Shown piece after piece: positions 53,630 through 62,776 of a stretch of 64,000 nucleotides of DNA. Numbering within the stretch: position 1 is the stretch's first letter; each line of letters opens with the position of its first letter. This DNA comes from Paraburkholderia fungorum (GTDB lineage Bacteria; Pseudomonadota; Gammaproteobacteria; Burkholderiales; Burkholderiaceae): NCBI RefSeq assembly GCF_003610895.1, contig NZ_MCAS01000045.1, forward strand, positions 124,001-188,000. Reading direction: 5' to 3'. The position numbers were made by a program, and so were the translations under genes. A model generated the notes under the pieces. That model was not told where the DNA came from. It saw nothing but the letters and a program-made list of their open reading frames with translations, and made no database searches.

Positions 53630-54670
53630 ATGTGGAGCTACATCCTCAAACGCCTGCTGTTGATGATTCCGACCTTGCTCGGCGTGCTCACGCTGACCTT
53701 CGTCGTGATCCAGTTCGTCCCGGGCGGCCCGGTCGAGCAGATGCAGCACGAACTGCGCAAAGGCGCCGAGAACGGCGCGCCGTTCGGCCTGCGCTCGCAT
53801 AGCGGTGTCGACGCGCAGCAGATCGCGCAACTGAAAGTGCTGTACGGTTTCGACAAACCGCCGCTCGAACGCTATGTGCTGATGCTCAAACGTTTCGCGA
53901 CATTCGACCTTGGTCAAAGCTATTTTCGCCACCAGAGCGTGTGGTCGCTGATCATTTCGAAGTTGCCGGTATCGATCAGCATCGGCTTATGGACGTTCTT
54001 TCTGACGTACCTGATATCGGTGCCGCTGGGGATAGCCAAGGCGGTGCGCAACGGCTCGCGCTTCGATGTCGCGACGAGCCTCGTCGTGCTGGTCGGTTAC
54101 GCGATTCCGGGTTTTGTCCTCGGTGTGCTGTTGCTGGTGCTGTTCGGCGGCGGCAGCTTCCTGCAGCTTTTCCCGCTGCGCAATCTCACTTCGGACAACT
54201 GGGCGCAGTTGAGTTGGGGCGGCAAGATCCTCGACTACCTGTGGCATATCACGCTGCCGATCACGGCCTCGGTGGTGGGCAGCTTCGCCACCGTCACGAT
54301 GCTGACGAAAAATGCCTTCCTCGACGAGATCCGTAAGCAGTACGTGCTGACTGCGCGCGCCAAAGGTTTGTCGGAAAAGCGCGTGCTGTGGAAGCACGTG
54401 TTTCGCAACGCGATGCTGCCCTTGATCGTCGGTTTCCCGTCGGCGTTCGTCGCTGCGTTCTTCACGGGCAGTCTGCTGATCGAGACGCTGTTTTCGCTCG
54501 ACGGACTCGGCCTGCTGTCGTACGAATCGGTCGTGCGGCGCGACTATCCGGTCGTGCTCGGCACCTTGTATCTGTTTACGCTGATCGGTCTTGCGACCAA
54601 CCTGATTTCCGATCTTTGCTATGTGTGGGTCGATCCCCGCATCCAATTCGAACAACTGGAGCGCAGATGA
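53630..54670 (+). CDS. yejB: Peptide ABC transporter permease YejB
   Basis: A 346-residue permease with six membrane helices. Start MWSYILKRLLLMIPTLLGVL; long periplasmic loop with EQMQHELRKGAE typical of YejB; the EAA loop is NAFLDEIRKQYVLTARAKGL. It ends in DPRIQFEQLERR. Its stop overlaps the start of yejE (ATGA), so the two subunits are made in step. Confidence 0.93.
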   Translation: MWSYILKRLLLMIPTLLGVLTLTFVVIQFVPGGPVEQMQHELRKGAENGAPFGLRSHSGVDAQQIAQLKVLYGFDKPPLERYVLMLKRFATFDLGQSYFRHQSVWSLIISKLPVSISIGLWTFFLTYLISVPLGIAKAVRNGSRFDVATSLVVLVGYAIPGFVLGVLLLVLFGGGSFLQLFPLRNLTSDNWAQLSWGGKILDYLWHITLPITASVVGSFATVTMLTKNAFLDEIRKQYVLTARAKGLSEKRVLWKHVFRNAMLPLIVGFPSAFVAAFFTGSLLIETLFSLDGLGLLSYESVVRRDYPVVLGTLYLFTLIGLATNLISDLCYVWVDPRIQFEQLERR

Positions 54671-55773
54671 ATCGAGCCCGCCTTTCAGCCGACGCGACCG
54701 CGCGCACCGAACTGGTTCGCGCATTCGTCTCGCCGACGCCCGCGCGACGCGTCTGGCAACGTTTTCGCCAGCAACGGCTTGGCTACTGGAGTCTGATTAT
54801 CTTTGTCGTCGCGTTTGCAGCGAGTCTCGCCGGCCCGCTGTGGTCGAACGACAAACCGCTCGTCGTGCGCTACGAAGGACAGTTGTATTTTCCGATGTTC
54901 AAGACCTACGCGGAGACCACGTTCGGCGGCGACTTCCCGACGCAGGCCGATTATCTCGATCCGTATATCAAGCATCGTTTCGATGCGCCGGGTAATTTCG
55001 CGGTGTATCCGCCGAACCGCTACTACTACGACACGCTGAACTATTTCTCGAAAGCGCCGAACCCGGCGCCGCCGTCGCGTGACAACTGGCTCGGCACCGA
55101 CGACCGCGGGCGCGATCTGTTCGCGCGTCTTCTGTATGGCTTTCGCGTGTCGGTCGAATTCGGGCTGGTGCTGACCTTGATTGGCACGGTACTCGGGATT
55201 GCCGCCGGCGCGGTACAGGGATATTTCGGAGGACGTATCGACATTGTCGGGCAGCGGCTGATCGAAATCTGGAGCGCCATGCCGCAGTTGTATCTTCTGA
55301 TTATTTTCGCTTCGATCTTCGAGCCGGGCTTCATTCTGCTGATTGTGCTGCTGTCGCTATTTGGCTGGGTGAGCCTCGCGGCCTATGTGCGCGCGGAGTT
55401 TCTACGCAATCGCCAGCAGGACTACGTGCGCGCGGCACGGGCGATCGGCCTGTCGAACTGGCAGATCATGTGGCGGCATATCTTGCCGAACAGCCTGACG
55501 CCGGTGATCACGTTCCTGCCGTTCACCATGAGCGGCTCGATTCTCGCGCTCACCAGCCTCGACTTTCTCGGCCTTGGCGTGCCGTCGCCGACGCCAAGCC
55601 TCGGCGAGCTGCTTGCGCAAGGCAAGGCGAATCTCGACGCGTGGTGGATCTCGTTGTCCACCTTCGGTGTGCTGGTCGTGTTGCTCCTGCTTCTGACCTT
55701 CATGGGCGACGCGCTGCGCAATGCGCTGGACACCCGCATTGCCGACGCCATGCGCGCAGGAGGCAACCAGTGA
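54667..55773 (+). CDS. yejE: Peptide ABC transporter permease YejE
   Basis: A 368-residue permease. A cytoplasmic start, first helix at about 40-60 (LGYWSLIIFVVAFAASLAGP), then the long periplasmic insertion with YFPMFKTYAETTFGGDFPTQ that marks YejE, NWLGTDDRGRDLFARLLYGF before helix 2, and the EAA loop AEFLRNRQQDYVRAARAIGL. The ATG overlaps the yejB stop, and its own stop overlaps the GTG of yejF. Confidence 0.93.
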   Translation: MNRARLSADATARTELVRAFVSPTPARRVWQRFRQQRLGYWSLIIFVVAFAASLAGPLWSNDKPLVVRYEGQLYFPMFKTYAETTFGGDFPTQADYLDPYIKHRFDAPGNFAVYPPNRYYYDTLNYFSKAPNPAPPSRDNWLGTDDRGRDLFARLLYGFRVSVEFGLVLTLIGTVLGIAAGAVQGYFGGRIDIVGQRLIEIWSAMPQLYLLIIFASIFEPGFILLIVLLSLFGWVSLAAYVRAEFLRNRQQDYVRAARAIGLSNWQIMWRHILPNSLTPVITFLPFTMSGSILALTSLDFLGLGVPSPTPSLGELLAQGKANLDAWWISLSTFGVLVVLLLLLTFMGDALRNALDTRIADAMRAGGNQ

Positions 55774-57404
55774 GCGCGATAGTGGAGAACGACGTCAAAC
55801 AGGGCGTGACGCCGCCGCTGCTGGAGCTCGATCGTCTGCATGTGGCGTTCGGCGATACCGTCGCGGTGAACGATGTCACGCTCGCGATTCAACGCGGCGA
55901 GCGGGTCGCGCTGGTCGGCGAATCAGGCTCGGGCAAGAGTGTCACCGCGCTGTCGATCCTGCGTCTGTTGAGCGACGCGCAGGTGAGCGGATCGATCCGT
56001 TTCGACGGCGAGGATATGCTCGCCAAAAGCGAACGTGAGATGCGCGGTGTGCGCGGATCGGACATCGCGATGATCTTCCAGGAGCCGATGACGGCGCTCA
56101 ATCCGCTCTATACGGTGGGCAACCAGATTGCGGAGACGATCGTCGTGCACGACGGCGTCGCGGCGAACGAAGCGCGCAAGCGCGCCGTGGCGCTGCTGGG
56201 GCGTACGGGTATCGCCGAGCCCGGCAAGCGCGTGAACAGCTATCCGCATGAGCTCTCGGGCGGTCAGCGGCAGCGCGCGATGATCGCGATGGCGCTCGCG
56301 TGCCGCCCCCGTCTGTTGCTGGCCGACGAGCCGACCACGGCGCTCGACGTGACGATTCGCGCGCAGATCGTCGAACTCCTGCTGGAGTTGCAACGCGACG
56401 AAGCCGAGAAGCGCGGCATGGCTGTGCTGCTGATCACGCACGACCTGAATCTGGTGCGCCATTTCGCGCAACGTATCGCGGTGATGGAAAAGGGTGTGTT
56501 GGTGGAGAGCGGGCCGGTCGAGCAGGTGTTCGAGTCGCCGCAGCACCCGTACACGCAGCGCCTGCTCGCGAGCCGTCCGCAGCGCACGGTGGTCCCCGTA
56601 CTGCCGATTTCACCGGTACTGCTCGAAGCGCGCGATGTCTCGGTCGACTTCAAAACGAAACTGCCGGGCCTGAGCGGCTGGTTTCGCTCGGGGCAGTTCC
56701 GCGCGGTCGCCGATGCGAATGTGTCGGTGCGCCAGGGCGAAACGTTGGGAATCGTCGGCGAATCGGGTTCGGGCAAATCGACGCTGGCGATGGCGCTGCT
56801 CGGACTGCAACGCACCGCGCACGGCGAGATCGAGTTTCAGGGCAGGGCGCTTGGCAGCTATCGCGGCCGCGAACAGACCGCCTTACGCTCGAACATGCAA
56901 GTTGTCTTTCAGGACCCGTTCAGTTCGCTGTCGCCGCGCCAGACCATCGAGCGGATCGTCGGCGAAGGACTCGCGCTGCATCGGCCGCAGATGAGCGAGC
57001 AGGCGCGGCGCGACAAGGTGGTGTCGGTTCTGCGCGAAGTTGGTCTGGATCGCACGGTGTTGTACCGCTATCCGCACGAGTTCTCCGGCGGCCAGCGGCA
57101 GCGCATTGCAATCGCTCGCGCGCTGGTGCTGGAGCCGCGCATCCTGATCCTCGATGAACCGACCAGTGCGCTCGACGTGTCGATCCAGCAGCAGGTATTG
57201 AAACTGCTCACCGGATTGCAGCAGAAGTACAACCTCGGCTTCGTTTTCATCAGCCACGATCTGGCCGTGATCGGGGCGATGGCGCATCGTGTCGCGGTCA
57301 TGCAAAACGGTTCAATCGTCGAAAGCGGCGACGTTGAGCAGATTTTTGCGACACCGGTGCACCCTTACACTCGAAAGCTGCTGAAAGCGGCGCTTGAGTA
57401 CTGA
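55770..57404 (+). CDS. yejF: Peptide ABC transporter double ATPase YejF
   Basis: A 544-residue protein of two fused ABC ATPase domains. Domain 1: Walker A GESGSGKS, signature LSGGQRQRAMIAMAL, Walker B LLLADEPTTALD. Domain 2: Walker A GESGSGKSTLAMALLG, signature FSGGQRQRIAIARAL, Walker B ILILDEPTSALD. It drives YejBE. GTG start after GGAGG, overlapping the yejE stop. The four genes form one operon, yejABEF. Confidence 0.94.
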   Translation: MSAIVENDVKQGVTPPLLELDRLHVAFGDTVAVNDVTLAIQRGERVALVGESGSGKSVTALSILRLLSDAQVSGSIRFDGEDMLAKSEREMRGVRGSDIAMIFQEPMTALNPLYTVGNQIAETIVVHDGVAANEARKRAVALLGRTGIAEPGKRVNSYPHELSGGQRQRAMIAMALACRPRLLLADEPTTALDVTIRAQIVELLLELQRDEAEKRGMAVLLITHDLNLVRHFAQRIAVMEKGVLVESGPVEQVFESPQHPYTQRLLASRPQRTVVPVLPISPVLLEARDVSVDFKTKLPGLSGWFRSGQFRAVADANVSVRQGETLGIVGESGSGKSTLAMALLGLQRTAHGEIEFQGRALGSYRGREQTALRSNMQVVFQDPFSSLSPRQTIERIVGEGLALHRPQMSEQARRDKVVSVLREVGLDRTVLYRYPHEFSGGQRQRIAIARALVLEPRILILDEPTSALDVSIQQQVLKLLTGLQQKYNLGFVFISHDLAVIGAMAHRVAVMQNGSIVESGDVEQIFATPVHPYTRKLLKAALEY

Positions 57405-57541
57405 TTTTGCACTCTTTCACCAATTGGGTGCGTGTCTCGATTGTATTTTTCTATTTGTTTTGACACACGAATACTTACTGGCTAGTATCGACCAAACTTT
57501 TTTTCGTAGCCCACTGATTTTTAGGCAAAAAATACCGACCA

Positions 57542-58207
57542 ATGCAGCACAGAAACCTAACCCAGGCTTGCACGCGCGTCGTCGCCGGGATGTTCATTGG
57601 CGTCTTGATGGCAGCAACTCCCGGCGCGTTCGCCGACGAAGTAAGCAGTTTTAATCAGAATGCCTCATATTCGACCCCCAGCGGGTCGAATTCTTTGTCC
57701 CCTCTCGGTTCGCAATCGGCCGCTCCCGACAGCGACGGCGGCGCCAAATCGTTCCTTTCCGGCATGGCCGGCAAAGCGGGCGACGTGGTGGTTGGCGCGC
57801 TGAACATGATCGGCGTTCGCTACCGTTGGGGTGGTAATACGCCCGATTCGGGGCTCGATTGCAGCGGCTTCGTTCGCTACGTGTTCCAGGACACGCTCGG
57901 TATGGCGCTGCCGCGCCGCGCTGAGGAAATGAGCCGCGTCGGCGAAAAGGTGCGCGTGAGCGACCTGAAGCCGGGCGATCTGGTGTTCTTCAATACGATG
58001 CGCCGTACCTTCTCGCACGTCGGCATCTACATCGGTGACAACAAGTTTGTGCATTCGCCTTCCACAGGCAGCACGATCCGTGTCGACGATATGGATAGCG
58101 GCTACTGGGAAAAACGCTTCACGGGCGCACGCCGGATCGAAACGTCCTATCAGGACGGTGAAGATCTGCGCAAGCGCGTGAATGCTTCGATCGGCGGTAA
58201 TCAGTAA
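57542..58207 (+). CDS. Exported NlpC/P60 (C40) peptidoglycan hydrolase
   Basis: A 221-residue protein with a signal peptide (FIGVLMAATPGAFA). After a Ser/Asn-rich linker comes the NlpC/P60 domain: IGVRYRWGGNTPDSGLDCSG (catalytic Cys), KPGDLVFFNTMRRTFSHVGI (catalytic His) and NKFVHSPSTG. It cuts peptide stems of peptidoglycan in the periplasm. It lies 137 bases downstream of yejF and ends before a terminator; its link to the peptide transporter could be cell-wall peptide recycling, by inference. Confidence 0.9.
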   Translation: MQHRNLTQACTRVVAGMFIGVLMAATPGAFADEVSSFNQNASYSTPSGSNSLSPLGSQSAAPDSDGGAKSFLSGMAGKAGDVVVGALNMIGVRYRWGGNTPDSGLDCSGFVRYVFQDTLGMALPRRAEEMSRVGEKVRVSDLKPGDLVFFNTMRRTFSHVGIYIGDNKFVHSPSTGSTIRVDDMDSGYWEKRFTGARRIETSYQDGEDLRKRVNASIGGNQ

Positions 58208-58236
58208 CTGATCGGCCCGCGCCGGTAGTTCTGGTG

Positions 58237-58268
58237 CAAAAAGCCTGCTTCGTCTGAAGCAGGCTTTT
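58237..58268 (+). terminator. Rho-independent terminator
   Basis: AAAAAGCCTGCTTC - loop - GAAGCAGGCTTTTT, 30 bases after the NlpC/P60 gene. The symmetric A and T runs allow it to work for both strands. Confidence 0.88.
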
Positions 58269-58425
58269 TGCGTTTGGGCGCCCGGTGTCAGCTGTCAGGT
58301 GTCAGGTGTTTGCTGGAGGTGCCGCGGGATCTTCCGCGTTGCACCGTTCAGTCTGAACCGGCTCTGTGTCCGTGACGGTAGCCGGCGCGCGCGGTCGGCT
58401 TAACCGGCGTTGCCTGCCAGACAGG

Positions 58426-59376
58426 TCAAGCCGTGGCGCGGCTCGCGGCCAGCTTGCGCTGCAACTCCGGCATCATCTTCGCGACCGCTTCCTCTCCCGC
58501 CAGAATCGCCGCGTTGCGCTGCGAGAAATCGCTGCCGCTCATGGCGGCAAGATTCGGCCGGATCACGACGTCGGCGTACTTGTCGAGCTCATAGGTCTTG
58601 ATCGTCTGGCCCATGATCGTGAAGGTTTGCATCAGCACATCAAACGAACTGGCGGTGAGGCCGCTTTCCGGGCGCTGCGAGATGTCCACGGCGATCACGA
58701 AATCCGCGCCCATCTTGCGCGCAAACGAGGCCGGCACCGGGCTCACCAGGCCGCCGTCCACGTATTCGTGCCCGCCGATCTTCACCGGCTCGAAAATCGA
58801 CGGTACGCTGCACGATGCGCGCACGGCAATGCCGGTGTTGCCGCGTTGGAACAGGATCGGCTGGCCGGTTCTCAGGTCTGTGGCCACCACGCCGAGCGGC
58901 TTGACCATCTTCTCGATCGGACGGTTGTTGAGGGTCGTATTCAGATAGTTTTGCAGCGCGATGCCTTGCAGGAAACCGCGCGTGCGAAACGGCATGGCCC
59001 AGTCGCTGATCGACGCTTCGTCCATGGAGAGCGCGAGTTTGTTGAGCGCGAAGCCGTTCATGCCCGAGGCGTACAGCGCACCGACCACCGAACCCGCACT
59101 TGTGCCGGCCACCAGGTCGACCTGGATATTGCGCGCCTCCAGCGCCTTGATCACACCGATATGCGCGAAACCGCGCGCGGCGCCGCCACCCAGCGCGAGT
59201 CCGACGCGAATCGGCCGCTGCGGTTTGTCGAGCGGCGGCACGTTGGCGGTGGGTGTGGCGGCGACCGGCGTGCTGTCGGTCTTGCCGCCGCTGGTCGTGG
59301 TGCAGGCGGCCAGCACCGCGGAGGCGGCCGCCAGTGAGAAGTTACGACGGGCGAGGCGAGGGGGTGACGATTTCAA
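58426..59376 (-). CDS. Patatin-like phospholipase lipoprotein (RssA-like)
   Basis: A 316-residue protein. The N-terminus is basic with ARRNFSLAAASAVLAAC: a hydrophobic segment and lipobox, so a lipoprotein. The patatin core has the oxyanion loop GGGAARGFAHIGVI, nucleophile GTSAGS and the catalytic Asp in YVDGGLVSPVP. It probably hydrolyses phospholipids or lysophospholipids at the envelope. TTG 59376 is chosen because GGAG lies 6 bases upstream and it gives a normal signal; starting at 59454 would add 26 odd residues. Confidence 0.88.
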   Translation of the reverse strand: MKSSPPRLARRNFSLAAASAVLAACTTTSGGKTDSTPVAATPTANVPPLDKPQRPIRVGLALGGGAARGFAHIGVIKALEARNIQVDLVAGTSAGSVVGALYASGMNGFALNKLALSMDEASISDWAMPFRTRGFLQGIALQNYLNTTLNNRPIEKMVKPLGVVATDLRTGQPILFQRGNTGIAVRASCSVPSIFEPVKIGGHEYVDGGLVSPVPASFARKMGADFVIAVDISQRPESGLTASSFDVLMQTFTIMGQTIKTYELDKYADVVIRPNLAAMSGSDFSQRNAAILAGEEAVAKMMPELQRKLAASRATA

Positions 59377-59809
59377 CGGGTTCTCCAGCAACGGCACGGA
59401 CGGCGCGATCGGAACAAGCGGCGCAACCTGTGCCGCGATCAGGCGGATAGTCAAACGGACGGGGCCGCCGGCGGCGATCCCATGCGCTGTGGTTCTATCC
59501 CCACCCGCAGCGCGCGCACATCATAAATCAAAGCTCTGGGTGCGCGCCGGCCCGGTAATGAAACGTTGCAGAGGAAATTGCCGGGCGGCTTGACGCACGC
59601 TTCGTGGGCGTTCTGTGTGCGTCCTGTGCGCTGCCGTTGGCCATTCGGACGAGGGCAGGCAACGCGGGTTCGGAAGGTATAATTCGGCTCTCGCATTTAT
59701 TTCCTTCGTGTCCATGCATGGCGTTTCTGCTGCATGGGCGCGCTCCGCTGCCGCGCTTTGCAGGCAATGTCTGTCACGGCGCCGGCGCCTGTCTTCCGAG
59801 TAACCGCTA
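59377..59809. other. Divergent intergenic region before gltX
   Basis: No gene supported; the frames are shadows. It contains the promoters of the leftward patatin gene and of gltX. Confidence 0.5.
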
Positions 59810-61219
59810 ATGACCACCTCTGTCCGTACCCGTTTCGCACCGAGTCCCACCGGCTTCATCCACCTCGGCAACATTCGCTCCGCGCTTTATCCGTGGGCGT
59901 TCGCGCGCAAGATGAAAGGGACCTTCGTGCTGCGGATCGAGGACACCGACGTCGAGCGCTCCAGTACTGAAGCGGTTGATGCCATTCTCGACGGCATGGC
60001 GTGGCTCGGCCTCGATATCGACGAAGGCCCGTTCTACCAGATGCAGCGCATGGACCGTTATCGCGAAGTGCTCAAGCAGATGCAGGACGCGGGGCTTGTG
60101 TACCCGTGCTACATGTCGACGGAAGAACTGGACGCACTGCGCGAGCGTCAACGGGAGGCCGGTGAAAAGCCGCGCTACGACGGCACGTGGCGTCCGGAGC
60201 CCGGCAAGGTCTTGCCGGAGCCGCCGGCGGGCGTGCAGCCCGTGCTGCGCTTCCGCAATCCGCTCACGGGTGTGGTTGCGTGGGACGACGCCGTGAAGGG
60301 CCGTATCGAAATCTCGAACGAAGAACTCGACGACCTCGTGATCGCGCGCCCGGACGGTACGCCGACCTACAACTTCTGCGTGGTGGTCGACGATCTGGAC
60401 ATGCGCATCACCCACGTGATTCGCGGCGACGATCACGTGAACAACACGCCGCGCCAGATCAACATCCTGCGCGCGCTCGGTGGCGAACCGCCGGTTTACG
60501 CGCACTTGCCGACCGTGCTGAACGAGCAGGGCGAGAAAATGAGCAAGCGTCATGGCGCGATGAGCGTGATGGGTTACCGCGACGCCGGCTTTTTGCCGGA
60601 AGCGGTGGTCAACTATCTGGCGCGTCTGGGCTGGTCGCACGGCGACGCGGAAATCTTCACGCGCGAGCAGTTCGTCGAATGGTTCGATCTGGAGCATCTG
60701 GGCAAGTCGCCGGCTCAGTACGACCACGACAAGCTGAACTGGCTCAACGCGCACTACATCAAGGAAGCGGACAACGCGCGCCTCGCGGAACTCGCCAGGC
60801 CCTTCTTCGCCGAACTGGGTATCGACGAAGCCGCCATCGCACAAGGCACGGATCTGACTTCGGTGGTGGGGCTGCTGAAGGACCGTGCGTCCACGGTGAA
60901 GGAAATCGCGGAGAACGCCGCGATGTTCTATCGCGTGCCGGCGCCTGAAGCCGAGGCGCTCGCACAGCACGTCACGGACGTCGTGCGCCCGGCGCTTGCC
61001 GATCTGGCAGCGTCGCTCAAGACGGTGGAGTGGACCAAGGAGGCGATCGCTGCAGCGCTGAAGGCAACGCTCGGCGCGCACAAGCTGAAGATGCCACAAC
61101 TGGCCATGCCGGTTCGTCTGCTGGTGGCGGGCACCACGCATACGCCGTCGATCGACAGCGTGCTGATGCTGTTTGGTCGCGATGTCGTCGTGAGCCGTAT
61201 CGAAAAAGCGTTGGCTTGA
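59810..61219 (+). CDS. gltX: Glutamyl-tRNA synthetase GltX
   Basis: A 469-residue class I synthetase that charges tRNA-Glu. The HIGH-type motif is APSPTGFIHLGNIRSALYPW at the start and KMSKR is in NEQGEKMSKRHGAMSVMGY. The catalytic Rossmann core, stem-contact fold and C-terminal helical anticodon domain are full length. The next genes include two tRNA-Glu genes, a sensible pairing. Confidence 0.97.
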   Translation: MTTSVRTRFAPSPTGFIHLGNIRSALYPWAFARKMKGTFVLRIEDTDVERSSTEAVDAILDGMAWLGLDIDEGPFYQMQRMDRYREVLKQMQDAGLVYPCYMSTEELDALRERQREAGEKPRYDGTWRPEPGKVLPEPPAGVQPVLRFRNPLTGVVAWDDAVKGRIEISNEELDDLVIARPDGTPTYNFCVVVDDLDMRITHVIRGDDHVNNTPRQINILRALGGEPPVYAHLPTVLNEQGEKMSKRHGAMSVMGYRDAGFLPEAVVNYLARLGWSHGDAEIFTREQFVEWFDLEHLGKSPAQYDHDKLNWLNAHYIKEADNARLAELARPFFAELGIDEAAIAQGTDLTSVVGLLKDRASTVKEIAENAAMFYRVPAPEAEALAQHVTDVVRPALADLAASLKTVEWTKEAIAAALKATLGAHKLKMPQLAMPVRLLVAGTTHTPSIDSVLMLFGRDVVVSRIEKALA

Positions 61220-61246
61220 GCGCATTCGCGCCTGCCTTGAGAGGGT

Positions 61247-61279
61247 TTGCATGCGACTTGCGAAAAAAGTCGCATGCAA
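61247..61279. other. Perfect 13-bp hairpin between gltX and tRNA-Ala
   Basis: TTGCATGCGACTT, seven bases, AAGTCGCATGCAA. There is no T-run on the plus strand, so it may be a weak terminator, a processing site or a protein-binding palindrome. Confidence 0.55.
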
Positions 61280-61293
61280 TTGCTCAAAGGGTA

Positions 61294-61322
61294 TTTACAA
61301 AGCGCAAATTGGCCTCTAGAAT
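61294..61322 (+). promoter_or_regulatory. Sigma-70 promoter of the tRNA cluster
   Basis: TTTACA (61294-61299), a 17-bp spacer, TAGAAT (61317-61322), 20 bases before the first tRNA. Close to consensus, as expected for stable RNA genes. Confidence 0.65.
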
Positions 61323-61341
61323 CTCGTTTCTGTTCTGCAAG

Positions 61342-61417
<76 letters not shown>

Positions 61418-61582
61418 TCAGAGCAGAGTGAAGTGGTTCCGAAGTCTGGAGCTTGTAGCAAAAAAGACTTCACAAACAGCTGTAACGTAGTTAGAATATC
61501 GGTCTTTGCTGCAAACGAAACGAAATTAGCCGAAAGTTAAGCTAAGTTGGCGGCAAGATAAAGACAGATCTGAAAAGATTAT

Positions 61583-61658
61583 GTCCCCTTCGTCTAGAGG
61601 CCTAGGACATCACCCTTTCACGGTGAGTACAGGGGTTCGAATCCCCTAGGGGACGCCA
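61583..61658 (+). tRNA. tRNA-Glu (TTC), copy 1
   Basis: A 76-nt cloverleaf with encoded CCA. Acceptor GTCCCCT pairs with AGGGGAC; anticodon loop CCTTTCACG gives TTC; T-arm GGGGTTCGAATCCCC. Identical to the copy at 61879. Confidence 0.97.
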
Positions 61659-61740
61659 AATATCAGCGTCGCTTGGTAGCAGTAAAGCAGCGCAGCTTGC
61701 AGAGAAAAAACCAACGCTCGCAAGTCATGATAGGCAAACT

Positions 61741-61817
61741 GGAGTGGTAGTTCAGTTGGTTAGAATACCGGCCTGTCACGCCGGGGGTCGCGGGTTCGAG
61801 TCCCGTCCACTCCGCCA
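61741..61817 (+). tRNA. tRNA-Asp (GTC), copy 1
   Basis: A 77-nt cloverleaf with encoded CCA. Acceptor GGAGTGG pairs with CCACTCC; anticodon loop CCTGTCACG gives GTC. It differs from the copy at 62051 only by a compensated pair in the acceptor stem. Confidence 0.97.
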
Positions 61818-61820
61818 GAC

Positions 61821-61855
61821 AAAGCCCGTTCATACAAACCTGAACGGGCTTTTTC
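61821..61855 (+). terminator. Rho-independent terminator inside the tRNA cluster
   Basis: AAAGCCCGTTCA - loop - TGAACGGGCTTTTT right after tRNA-Asp copy 1. It separates the first three tRNAs from the second Glu-Asp pair, so these probably have their own promoter. Confidence 0.85.
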
Positions 61856-61878
61856 ATTAAAGGTGTAAGCAGTACGTT

Positions 61879-61954
61879 GTCCCCTTCGTCTAGAGGCCTA
61901 GGACATCACCCTTTCACGGTGAGTACAGGGGTTCGAATCCCCTAGGGGACGCCA
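61879..61954 (+). tRNA. tRNA-Glu (TTC), copy 2
   Basis: Same 76-nt sequence as copy 1. Second member of a duplicated Glu-Asp pair. Confidence 0.97.
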
Positions 61955-62050
61955 GGACATCGGCGTTGCTCCTTGAGTCCACATGAGTGGGCAATATGAG
62001 CGAGGCAGTGGTTGACTGAGCCAGGCTCACAAACCACGGTGCAAAAATCT

Positions 62051-62127
62051 GGAGCGGTAGTTCAGTTGGTTAGAATACCGGCCTGTCACGCCGGGGGTCG
62101 CGGGTTCGAGTCCCGTCCGCTCCGCCA
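62051..62127 (+). tRNA. tRNA-Asp (GTC), copy 2
   Basis: A 77-nt cloverleaf; acceptor GGAGCGG pairs with CCGCTCC, a compensated change from copy 1 (A-T-type to C-G-type pair), so both are functional. Confidence 0.97.
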
Positions 62128-62133
62128 GATTTT

Positions 62134-62168
62134 AGAAAGCCCACTTCGAAAGAAGTGGGCTTTTTTTA
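62134..62168 (+). terminator. Rho-independent terminator of the tRNA cluster
   Basis: AGAAAGCCCACTTC - GAAA - GAAGTGGGCTTTTTTT directly after tRNA-Asp copy 2. GAAA tetraloop with a long T-run. Confidence 0.9.
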
Positions 62169-62279
62169 TTCCCGCAGTGCTTCGCCTGGGCATCGTCCGG
62201 GTATGCTCGGGACAAACAGCCATTGCCAGCGCGCGCGGCCTGTTTTACCGTTGACCCGACCCATCTTCGTCGTCCCGCC

Positions 62280-62744
62280 ATGTTCGACCCAACCGAAGCT
62301 CCGTCACCGTTTTATCTGCGTCAGGCCAGCATGGACGATTTCGAGTTCGCTGAGGCGCTGACCCGCAACAACATGGGCGGCTACTATCGCCGGCACCATC
62401 TGGTCTGGCGTGGCGATCTCTTTCTCGGCAGCTGGCGCGAGTCGGAAAATTTCATTCTCGAAGTGGACGGCGAGCCGATCGGCGTGCTGCGCATCACGCA
62501 AGAAGGCGATTCGCTGCATATCCGCGACGTGCAGATTGCCGAAGGGCATCGGCGGCTGGGCGCCGGCACGTATCTGCTCGACATGTCGCATCAGTGGGCG
62601 CGTGAGCGTGGGCTGCATGAGTTGCAACTGCGCGTGTTCGTCGACAATCCTGCGGCACGGCTCTATCAACGCAAGGGGTACAAGCTGACCGGGCCGCGCC
62701 TGGCGCAGCTCGGGGCAATCCGTCATCTGGCGCGGCGCGTCTGA
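62280..62744 (+). CDS. GNAT-family N-acetyltransferase
   Basis: A 154-residue protein. The acetyl-CoA site is VQIAEGHRRLGAGTYLLDMS (the Q/RxxGxG/A-type loop), then LRVFVDNPAARLYQRKGYKL, which is the standard GNAT end. The substrate is unknown. The start is at MFDPTEAPSPFYLRQA, the first residues that fit the fold; no strong ribosome binding site. Confidence 0.88.
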   Translation: MFDPTEAPSPFYLRQASMDDFEFAEALTRNNMGGYYRRHHLVWRGDLFLGSWRESENFILEVDGEPIGVLRITQEGDSLHIRDVQIAEGHRRLGAGTYLLDMSHQWARERGLHELQLRVFVDNPAARLYQRKGYKLTGPRLAQLGAIRHLARRV

Positions 62745-62776
62745 GCCGCTGTGGCAGGCCGTGACGCCTTACGCCG

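Noticed and set aside
59807..61279. 490-residue open frame antisense to gltX
   Set aside because: High GC third positions keep the opposite frame open; it has no family resemblance and gltX on the other strand is certain.
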